The notes beneath the pieces were generated by a model. That model saw only the letters and a list, made by a program, of their open reading frames with translations. It ran no database searches and was not told the origin of the DNA. Source: Lutraria lutraria (taxonomy: Eukaryota; Mollusca; Bivalvia; Venerida; Mactridae). From it: a stretch of 64,000 nucleotides of DNA. Made by a program: the position numbers and the translations under genes. The stretch is from assembly GCA_964023205.1 (NCBI GenBank), contig OZ026835.1, forward strand, positions 15,706,414 to 15,770,413, given 5' to 3'. Below are positions 12,082 through 23,200 of this stretch, one piece after another. Position 1 is the first letter of the stretch. Each line of letters begins with the position of its first letter.

Positions 12082-13630
12082 TCAGGAATTTCCCTTGTTG
12101 ATATTTTCATCAATATTACATGGCTTTATGTTTGTATTCACATTTGTGGCCAGTTGTACACTAAGCACTGGATTTAATGTTTGGTGTAGCAATCTCACAA
12201 AGGACTTCAAACGATTGGGACAAAGGTAAGTATAAGTACGTGTTTAAAACGTACCATCTCTCGCACACATGCACGCATAACGTAAAAATGTTAACGTTGA
12301 TAAGAATATGTTTTTACACTTGTAATTGTTCAACCAAACATCAACAGTTATTGCCTATTGTTTGTATTGAAAGGAAAGTATCGTATTGTATGTGTCCTGG
12401 CGAGTAACAACCATCTCTATTCTGAATGACATAACAAAACATCAATGTTCAGGGATGTAGCAGAAAGAGTTTATGATGGACTCAGTGAAGGTATATCAGC
12501 CTCACCGCGGAAAAAATAACCAAAAAAATAATAATGTGCGTATCAATTAACATATAAAATTTTCATTTATTTCACTGTTACGTGTATATCTTGTTTTCAG
12601 TATGACTTGTTCGGAGTCCCAGGATTTATTCTGGCCAGATATCTACAATGATCACGAGAAACATTCTATTTATACATTCTTACGAATTTCACAGGTAATT
12701 AATTTACGCTAAGTCCGTCCTTAACTATTTTGTTTGCGGTAACGCTGCCTATTCACAAAAAGGTCCCATCCCAACTTCTTTGGCCTCTCTGATGAAAATA
12801 ATGACTTGAATAATAGCACACTGGCATGTGGTAAACATTTTTAAGGATGACCTAGGCGTAAAAAAAGTTTCTGATTAATCCATCGATCTTATTTATTCTA
12901 CCGATCCTTGACTTCAGTCTCGATCAGTTTGTCTGCCACTTGTATCAGTTTTCGTATGAAATTTAGTTAAACTTTTATTTGAAAAAAGTTCTAGCGACAT
13001 ACCGACCCAATAAGTTTTGGTACACCTGCTTGGGCCAGTATTCATGTTTAGCCTTTTTATACTCATACATAATATTTATGTAAAATATAGTAATTTAATC
13101 ATAACACAAAGTCTGTATAAATACCTTATTTGATACCACCATGTGCCAAGAGTTTACACTTATTAATACATACTAAGCAATGCAGTGTTAGGTAAATTAC
13201 CTCTATATATCTATTCATATGTAACAATGTTTTGGTATATGACCGTTTACAGACTGTGTAGGTAGGGAATACATATCATACAGTTTATTTATTGCAGGTG
13301 TCCAGTTGGTTACAAACATTGACAATTTTGTGCCAGACCTTAGTAAGTGGATATAAACTCTATGCATGGATATTAGCTACCACCGGTGGGTATTTGGACA
13401 TACGTAATTGTGGTCGTTCATCATTAGAACAATTAAACACTTATGAAAATTTTAAATTGTTAGAAGACGATGATGATAATTCGTTCACCTGTTCGCCCGC
13501 TAGTGAATATATTAGACCTATCACGGACGCTGGTGTGCATTTAGATGCATCCAAAGGTGCCAGCTCACATTCACTCAAATCAACGTCCAGCGACAGCGAT
13601 GACCTTTTGGACATCCCTAGCAAAAGTTAA
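12082..13630 (+). CDS. TMEM179-family transmembrane protein, last three exons (5' part outside window)
   Basis: Exons are 12082-12225, 12601-12694 and 13298-13630 (stop at 13628-13630), each with AG/GT borders. Splice phases fit: 1 nt completes the incoming codon, then 2+1, then 0. The three exons encode about 189 residues. The first has a hydrophobic membrane segment running into Ala-Ser-Cys-Thr-Leu-Ser-Thr-Gly-Phe and a Trp-Cys pair. That resembles the third membrane segment of TMEM179/TMEM179B, which ends in a Gly-Phe-x-x-Trp-Cys motif. A loop with Cys-Ser-Glu-Ser-Gln-Asp follows, then a fourth membrane segment (SSWLQTLTILCQTL). The cytoplasmic tail is long, with an acidic Asp run and a Ser-rich end. 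The family is about 220-235 residues in vertebrates, so the first two membrane segments are missing here. No exon is visible between the satellite and 12082. The family is poorly characterised. The assignment rests on remembered resemblance, not a search. Confidence 0.75.
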
Positions 13631-14170
13631 TTGTTCGTTTTCCGAGCGAAAATGTCGTTGGCATTGACGTACATGTTTACAAATCCACACAATATCGGAT
13701 GTACAGAATAGGTTTATGGCAGCAGATTCAAAACATATGAGAGACTGAAGCAAAATGGACGGCACATCGAACTTCTAGGTGTTGTAAAATTGAAAGTAGT
13801 GTTAGTTTTTGTGAAAAATGATATAAGCCTGTTATTTACTGAACAAAAATATGTAGGCCGATGTGTATCTGCTTTAAATTGTGTTTTAAGTGATATTAAG
13901 ATTGACTTGTACAATCAAGTTATCAAATCAAAATAGTATCATTATATACATATGTATTATGATATACCCTGTATAAAGTGATTCAAAAGGAGTCGATCCT
14001 TTCTATACCATTTATATTCATATGCATGAATTTGTCAATACTCGCTTGTATTAAAGAACTGTTTGATATTTGTAACAATCGATCACGTGTCATAATTGTA
14101 TAATTTTGAATACTAGTATATAAGTATCTATTATTGAAAATAATGAAGCAATAAACGTTTTGCTTATGAT
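13631..14170 (+). terminator. 3' UTR and poly(A) signal of the TMEM179-like gene
   Basis: About 520 bases of AT-rich non-coding sequence follow the stop codon. A canonical AATAAA lies at 14150-14155, followed by a T-rich stretch, so cleavage is expected near 14170. The signal is seen directly; its use is inferred. Confidence 0.6.
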
Positions 14171-15938
14171 AACATTGCTTTCAATACTAGCCGGTGCCAT
14201 GTGTTTTGTTTTTTAATGTTCTATCGATCTTTCAAAGACATTCTTAAAAAGACAGTCCTAAGTGTTTTAGTGAATAACGAAAACAATATAAGTATGGAAT
14301 GGAGTCTTTTTATTAAGTAAGCTATTGGGATTAGTCCGCATACATTTTCGAATATATTTGTCAATACATGTACATTCAAACATGTGATAGCGACCACCAC
14401 CGAATAAATGCCACCCTGTTAATAAAGATCATATTTTGTTTTTCCCAAGCATGGCCTTCGTTCACATGTTTGGTTGTATTTGTGCTATGCATAGAATAAG
14501 GTAAAAATTAATTTTGACTTTAGTTTATATCGTATATATAATTCTTATCTGCCGGACATTAGGTATGATGTAAAGGAACATTGCCGGTGTCCTCTTCGAG
14601 TCACAGTTAAAGTAAAATAATGTTCACAAGAAGTCCGTCTCAGCATATATGTCAGAATAAGTACTAGTACTGTACCTATATTCGTTCATAACTGATGCAT
14701 AAGCCACCTGCTGTGCATAACACGACAGTCTCAGACACACTCATCATCATCGGTCATTTATTATCGTACAGGATTGGGGGCATTGTCTACACTCTGCCTC
14801 AATAAAAATGAAAGCACCTACAATCAATGTGTCTTAAAAGTTATCGAAGATAGTTATTTCGATGACCTTCATATCATGATAAAAAGGATGGTTCGCTTTA
14901 AAATGTCGTATGTGGAAGAATATTATCATTCAATGATTTTAATTAGCATTTTTACCCCTGCAGAAACCTTGTTGAAAATTCATTTTCATATTATTTTACA
15001 TAGAAACTGGAGTAGTTTTTTCGTTTTGGCTTAAGGAAATATAATTATGGAAATACTTTTGAAGATAATAGCTTATTTCAAAACAAATTATACCATTGTA
15101 AATATCACATTATCATATTGTCATGTGCGGAAGAATATTGACACACAGGAAATGAACATTTAATAGCAGTTCGAAAATATTCCCCCCTCTATGCTCTGTA
15201 TAATTTAAACCAGCAGATTTCATCTGATATTGGTAATTGGTGTTAATTATAAGGAAGATAACATTTATCACGCGAGTCCATTGACAAAGATTGTCTCATA
15301 TATACATTTGTAGATGTTATTGAACATTTAAACTGTCACAATGAGGGAGCAAGTCAGGGCTTCTTGGCCATTTTGTGCCACATGATAGTAATAAATTCAT
15401 TAGGTTGTTATCACTACCACGATTATTTTATTATGCTCAGCAATCCAAAATAACGTTTGCTGGAGTTCTGGTAATACGACCTTTTGTGGTGTCTGAAATG
15501 TTATTCGCATTACTGTAAACCGTATCATGGCTAGCTGTGGACTGTGTTTTGTCCTGTATTTAAACATGGTATTGTGTGTTGCTTTTGGGGAAAGTAGTTT
15601 TCTGGCGAAGATGAGATTGTTTGCATATTTTTTCTGGGACAATGTAATACTATTCTTTCTATATTTTATTTAATGTACCCCTTTTATTTCACACATCCCT
15701 GTTATCTTTTACTTATGACATCCTCTCGGGGGACCAGGCTTGTAAGGTCTGCTGAATAGAGAATAACAGGATTAAATTGGATAATGTTAATCAGGGTCTC
15801 TATATGATTAAACTAATTTCCATGGATAACTGAATACATAGGGAGTGTCTAGTTAATTAAGCAAAGGACTTGTAACTTCAGAGAACATGCTAATTATCAA
15901 AATCACAAAAAAAACGTATTTTTCACAAATTACTAAAT
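14171..15938. other. Intergenic region between convergent genes
   Basis: AT-rich sequence between the 3' ends of the TMEM179-like gene (+) and ALKBH3 (-). Short open frames at 14774-15034 (+) and 15400-15642 (-) have no splice-site support and no recognisable protein. I see no tandem repeat or transposon ends here. Confidence 0.6.
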
Positions 15939-17214
15939 TTTATTTTCAAGAATATAACAATAATACATTTTACATTACAGATGACAGATGTGTACATAAA
16001 GTCATCATCATGAAATAAAACACAGCTTAATATCACAGGTCCGAAACAGACCAAAACTCTTCAAACATATCAGCAAGCATTATACACCAATTTAGATTGT
16101 ATTTGAAACTATTGCTTTCTAACCAGAATAGACATAGATAAAATGAATGTACATGCTTATAATAAATTGCATACATGTATTGCCATTACTCCATAACAAT
16201 GGAACAGGTATATCTTATAAAACCAAATAATTGCTGATTTAATCAAGAAAATATAACTTAGTTTCAAGTTCATAAGAAATATATCACCAATTTGGATATA
16301 GATGAATTATTGTATATAACAGATTTCATAAAAAGATGAAAACCAATATCACTGTATTCTTGTTGTGTTAAGTTAGAAAAAGAAGGGCTTATCAAATTCA
16401 GTTATTAATCATGTTCCCAATAAGTTGCCTTGAGATTCTTGATAAGATTTTACTACAACATAACATAATTTCTGCACCTTCATTCTAAGACTTATCATTT
16501 TGAAAAACAACATTCTCAGAAATGAAACGTGAACATGGCATTGATGTTTTCCCAAATTTTGACAGTCATCAAAAATTTGTGAGACTCACAATTCTACAAT
16601 TTATCACTCAACTATATGCGTAACATATTGTGGTCTCTTGATGCCATCATAATGGTGTCATAAATTATGAAGCACCCTGTATATACAATATTGTCTATAA
16701 TCACTTTAGACTTCTGCATCATGATAAATGTATAAATATCACAATAATAAAAATAAATAGCCACCTAGAAAACAGGTGTTCTACAAAGGAAAATGTTGCT
16801 ATTACTGAGTAATTTACCAGCTCATTCAAGATGAATAAACAGAAAAAAAACTACAAATAAGTTCCTCTGTTAAATGCAAAATGTGACAATACCCAACAAC
16901 ATTCATACCATCCTTCTGTCAGAGCTTCCAAATGCAGTACATAGAAATAAGTCCATGTAGTCATATAGACGATGTGAAAATCGATCGTGATGACAATGTT
17001 GACAGTTATAGACAGTATAAAGACTTATCTACATATAGCAGACTGGTCTTTTCTGTGGATACCAGGACTTTATTTTTGTACAGAAGTTTGAGGCAGAAAT
17101 TTAAGACTGCAGAAGTAACCATCTAAATAATATACTGGTATGAAGAATATTTTTCACAAAAAAAAGTCTAAATGCAAAAATCAACGCCATAAATAAAAGC
17201 AATTCCAACCCCCA
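15939..17214 (-). terminator. Probable ALKBH3 3' UTR with poly(A) signal
   Basis: About 1.3 kb of repeat-free AT-rich sequence lies downstream of the ALKBH3 stop. TTTATT at 15939-15944 is AATAAA on the minus strand. Past it on that strand comes a T-rich stretch (A-run near 15907-15914 on the plus strand), as expected for a cleavage region. The UTR extent is inference. Confidence 0.45.
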
Positions 17215-20200
17215 TCACAAATCTGGAAAGATAACTCTGAAAGTTAGATTTATTCTGGCTGACCGATCATGGTATTCTCTGGGTATCCGATGCTGTAAAA
17301 ATAATAATAAAGATATCGAATAATTGTTAGTGTATCATTACATTGCATATGATATTGTAGTAAAAAATGTTAATTTCTTTGTACAGTTTCATACCAAAGC
17401 ACTGACAAATCCTTGCAAGATATGCTTGGCTTAGATATAACAGTTTTATTGAGTGTTATGAAATCATTCATCAATGTAATGAGTTCAATGCAAAGGATGC
17501 GAATAGCTCTAACAATTATTTTCCTTATAAAGGTTATTGCTTGCATAATATATTCAACAAACAGGTAAGTCTTAGAAAACCTTCATAAATAATTCAAATA
17601 ATTTTGGAACATTTAAGCTTTATGGGATTTGATAATAAGCAATCTTTTTAAAGGCATTTGCTACAGTTTCCAGTTTTTTGCACATAGACTATAGGCAAAA
17701 TATAAACTCATTTTTTAAACTTTGCATGATCATAGCATATGATAACAGAAACATTTTAAGTGAAAAAAAATTGGGGGTTGGACTCATGTTTTAGTAATCT
17801 TCCCACTAAAGTTATTATTTTGTTTTACTTCTAATCAGTTTGTATGTAGACATGTTACAGCAATATCCCATACCTGCCAGTCATCTTGTGTTGATCCTTC
17901 CATGATTAATAAGGAGCCATGTGTCAAAGGTACATCAATATGTTGCATGTAAGTGTAGTCACCATTTTCCTCCTATTAAACAAAATTTAGCAAAATCAAA
18001 TAAAGATAAAGCAACATACAGATCACTGGGATACATACAGATCACTGGGATACATGCATATCACTGGGATACATACATATCACTGTGATACATACATATC
18101 ACTGGGATACATGCAGATCACTGGGATACATGCAGCTCACTGGGATACATACAGCTCACTGGGATACATACAGCTCACTGGGATGACTCCTTATTTCTAT
18201 ACATTTTAAAAAAAATATTTCTGTGCATAAAATCTCATCAAACAGGTTAGGGACAATGTTTACCAAACAGAACTGTTGATATGTCTTGGGAATGAAAACA
18301 CTGTGTTTCGAGAGATGATTTATCAATGTACAAGTGAAGCATATGTACAAATAAACTGTAAATTAACTTTGATAGTTTTTTTATCTTCATAAGGGCATAA
18401 TGAGAGACATGTCAATTTAATTTTCTAATATCAATGCTTGATTAGAACTAAAATCTTCTAATGAATGGAACATTAGAAATCTGGTTTAATGAGCCAAATA
18501 ATAATTACCGGAGGTGGTTTTTTTCTTAGTTGAAACGTACGAGTATCACCAAATGAAACAGATGCAATCGTAGGAGAAGGACCCAGGGATTTTTCATCAT
18601 CAGAATGCCAAGCTAGACTGTCATGACCATCTCTGTACAAGTTGGCCAACATGGAATTAAACTGTAAACCTGTACAATCTTCAATTAGCTGTTTAATTCT
18701 TTGTAATGCTGGATGCCACTGAAAGAAAATGAAAATGATGATGAGAATGACATAAGACCATGTGAATTTCTTACAGATACCGATGCAAAAAAGTCTACAA
18801 AGCCCAATTAAAATGTTCAGAGTAAGTACTTCCACTATTTAATGATTTACAGTTTGAAGGCAACCTCACAATAATGACCACACATCTTCAGAATAAGACC
18901 GGTTTTCAATATTTCCTCTATATCTGAACTTGATAATGGAACAACCTCAATATTGTTTGGTCCAAAAGTTGTCTAAATATCCAGGATTTCACTGTACCTA
19001 CCTGAGTATTAGCATCATGCGTAATGCCAGAGTAACTATAAGGATGATCTCCATACCAAGCAGTTAATCTTGGTTGCAGATATTTCTCACCATTCTTTGT
19101 ATCAGTCCTCTGTCGCCATGGTAATCCATGATATAATTCATCAAATAATTGATCAGCCACTTTAGATTCAATGAAATCAGGGAAGTACCTCAGCCTGAAA
19201 AATAAAAACTTTGCAACAAAAAGTTTCTGACTTCTGCCAATCTAACCGACCCTAACTTTTTGCATACCCTAGATTTTTTTGTCCCTGTCAATTTTTTTTC
19301 TTGCTGATATTTTTGAAAGAACTGTGAAGTGTTAATAATAGCTGACGGGTTTCTTACAGTTTATTTTGTATTTCTAGGTGAATAGAAAAGCCTACTAGAC
19401 ACTGCCTTGCTAATTCAGAAGTAACATTTCAAATCTAAGTGTAATATTTCATATATACATGTATATGATGTTGCTTAATACTGAGGACATTAATTTAATT
19501 ATCACTATTCACTTGCTGTCATACTTCAGTAATTGAAGTTATTTTACATTCTGATATATGATAAAACAATCAACATAAATGGTCTGGTCTGATCAACTAG
19601 AAGTGATGCTCCATTCCAGTTACAAAAGTTGCTCCAAAATGATAAGGAATTAGACAAATAAATAGGTATACAATCGTTTTAATTTTCAATTTTGAATGAA
19701 TAAAATGATATTGTTCAGTAATACTTGCAATAAAAAATTTATATACTATTCAACAAGTTTAAGTCGGATGATTGAAACTTTCATGACATAACATGGAAAA
19801 GCAGAGATTTTGGGCCTCAGTGAGGATCAAATAACTGTGACATAAAACTTTAACAATGCACAACATTAAGTAGTAAAACCATATATTTTGAATTGAAATA
19901 CCTAGAGAATCCAGATGGTTCTGTACTTATTTCAAATACACCAGGTTTCCTAAGAAAAGAAAAGATATAACATTATTATAATCATAATATTAAAGTCCCA
20001 TAAGCTTATAGATGTATTGGTCCTAATAGTTTCTGTTTGTTCTATAACAGAGGAATCCGGTGTGTTTTCCTCCCGTGCATACTTTATAGCAAGAAAAAAT
20101 GTTTCCGAAACTACTATCATATTTTTTTCAATATCATTGAAATAAATACTATTTATAGAACACCTGAGCTTTTCCGCAGTCATGCTATGCACACGTAGTA

Positions 20201-23200
20201 AAGTGACGTCACGCGCTCTACATATTTCAAGTTTACAAAAGCAAAAATCACTGTAAAATGAGTGTTTTTAGAAGAAAAATGGCTTGTTTCGTCGGTAATA
20301 ATTATCTTGGGATAATATCAGCAATTGTTTGATTTTTGCATATATGTTTCATAGCAAAAAGCTTATGGGGCTTTAATAATTTAAAAAAATACATTAAAAA
20401 CAATTTTGAAAGGTTTAACATGTTGTTTCATAGAATTATGTATTAAGCTAGAGGAAGGATAAACGATATCAGTCGGTCAGTGTCATGTATAGATTAAACA
20501 GTTATCTATTTCAAATATTACATATTTTGGACAAATGTAGAAAACTGATTATTCTCAAAAACGTACACTGTCATGCCCAAGTAGTAAATGTTCACATGTG
20601 TACATGTGTTTTTATGCCCCTTATCGATAGATGGGGCATATTGTTTTTGGTCTGTACGTCGGTCTGGCTGTCTGTACCGAACTTCAACCTTGCCTATAAA
20701 ATCAAAACACTTCCACCCACAATTATCAAACTTCATTTGTTGGTCCCTCATAACAACCTCTACAGGACCTGTGCATTTTCAGGTTAGTAGGTCAAAGATC
20801 AAGGTAACCCTGAGGGGGCATTGTCTTTTAAAAACACATCTTGTTTGTTAATATTTAGAATACAAAATTGTATGACAAAATAATGACTAGCATCCCAGTT
20901 AAAGATGATATTTTATCCTTTTATGAAAACATGCACAGTTATATTTTTTGATACTTACGAAATTGTCCTATCAGCAGGTTTTTGTCTCTGTTCCTAAAAA
21001 ATAAAGTATATTATTATTAACAGAATTACAATCAATGAACTTCTGAAATATGTGTAATCCCAGTGAGTAATTCAACTGTGTTTATTATAAACATGTACAA
21101 CCTAATTCATGAGCTATGAAAACAGAAACAAGAGGGCCATGATGGCCCTATAAATGCTCACCAGGAGAAAAGGTCATTTGGAGATTAACATTGTTGAAGT
21201 TTTCTATACAAGTCTAAGTAAGATCAAGTGACCGATCTGGGCCGTTTTTTATCCCATGGCCATTATATGAACAGATTTAAAAGAGGTCCATTAGACAAAG
21301 CTACATACCAAATATCTTAGCTCTAGGCCTTGTGGTTTCGGAGAAGAAGATTTTAAAAAATTTTCCTATATAAAATAGAATAAACCCCAGGGCAGGGCTA
21401 ATTTTGACCCCGGGGCCATAATTTGAACAAACTTGGTAGAGGTCCACTAGACAATGCCACATACAAAATATCTAAGCTCTAGGCCTTGCGGTTTCGGAGA
21501 AGAAGATTTTTTAAATTTTCCTATATAAGTCTATATAAATCAAGTGACCCCCGGGGCGGGGCCAATTTTGACCCTAGGGCAATAATTTGAACAAACTTTG
21601 TAGAGGTCCACTAGACAATGCTACATACCAAATATCTTAGCTCTAGGCCTTGTGGTTTCGGAGAAGAAGATTTTTTTAATTTTCCTATATAAAATAGAAT
21701 AAACCCCAGGGCAGAGCCAATTTTGACCCTAGGGCAATAATTTGAACAAAGTTTGTAGAGGTCCACTAGATAATGCTACTTACTAAATATCTTAGCTCTA
21801 GGCCTTGTGGTTTCGGAGAAGAAGATTTTTTAAATTTTCCTATATAAGTCTATATAAATCAAGTGACCCCCGGGGCGGGGCCAATTTTGACCCTAGGGCA
21901 ATAATTTGAACAAACTTGGTAGAGGTCCACTAGACAATGCTACATACCAAATATCTTAGCTCTAGGCCTTGTGGTTTCGGAGAAGAAGATTTTTTAAATT
22001 TTCCTATATAAAATAGAATAAACCATTGGGCAGAGCCAATTTTGACCCTAGGGCAATAATTTGAACAAACTTGGTAGAGGTCCACTAGATAATGCTACAT
22101 ACCAAATATCTTAGCTCTAGGCCTTGTGGTTTCGGAGAAGAAGATTTTTTAAATTTTCCTATATAAGTCTATATAAATCAAGTGACCCCCGGGGCGGGCC
22201 AATTTTGACCCTAGGGCAATAATTTGAACAAACTTGGTAGAGGTCCACTAGACAATGCTACATACCAAATATCTTAGCTCTAGGCCTTGTGGTTTCGGAG
22301 AAGAAGATTTTTTAAATTTTCCTATATAAGTCTATATAAATCAAGTGACCCCCGGGGCGGGGCCAATTTTGACCCTAGGGCAATAATTTGAACAAACTTG
22401 GTAGAGGTCCACTAGACAATGCTACATACCAAATATCTTAGCTCTAGGCCTTGTGGTTTCGGAGAAGAAGATTTTTTAAATTTTCCTATATAAAAAAGAA
22501 TAAATCCCAGGGCAGAGCCAATTTTGACCCTAGGACAATAATTTGAACAAACTTGGTAGAGGTCCACTAGATAATGCTACATACCAAATATCTTAGCTCT
22601 AGGCCTTGTGGTTTCGGAGAAGAAGATTTTTTAAATTTTCCTATATAAGTCTATATAAATCAAGTGACCCCCGGGGCGGGGCAAATTTTGACCCAAGGGC
22701 AATAATTTGAACAAACTTGGTAGAGGTCCACTAGACTATGCTACACACCAAATATCAAAGCTCTAGGCATTGTAGTTTTTGACAAGAAGATTTTTTAAAT
22801 TTCCTATATAAGTCTATGTAAAATCAAGTTACCCCCGGGGCGGAGCCAATTTTGACCCCAGGGTAATAATTTGAACAAACTTTGTAGAGTTCCAATAGAC
22901 AATGCTACATACCAAATATCTCAGCTCTAGGCCCTGTGGTTTCAGACAAGAAGATTTTTTAAGTTTTCTCTATTTGTTGCCATAGCAACCAGAATTTTTA
23001 ATGAAATTTAATTTTTTGAACAACTTTGGAAGGGGACCACCCAAGGATCATTCCAGCAAAGTTTGGTTGCAATCGGCATAGCGGTGTAGGAGGAGATGTT
23101 GTTTTAAGTAAACATGGACGCCACGAAATCGTAACGACGCACGACGGACGCAGGGCGATCACAAAAGCTCACCCTGAGCACATTTGTGCTCTGGTGAGCT

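Noticed and set aside
11845..12407. Two open frames (110 and 76 codons) on the plus strand
   Set aside because: The real exon at 12082-12225 uses a different frame with good splice sites and TMEM179 resemblance; these frames run across intron borders.
12454..12492. Extra exon between 12225 and 12601 of the TMEM179-like gene
   Set aside because: It has AG/GT-like borders, but including it brings a stop codon at the next junction; direct joining of 12225 to 12601 keeps phase and matches the family.
13441..13914. Minus-strand open frames over the last TMEM179-like exon and 3' UTR
   Set aside because: They are antisense shadows of the supported plus-strand exon and its UTR.
20485..20851. Overlapping open frames of 77-100 codons on both strands
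   Set aside because: They fall on a dispersed 'TATGCCCC' repeat and have no splice or protein support.
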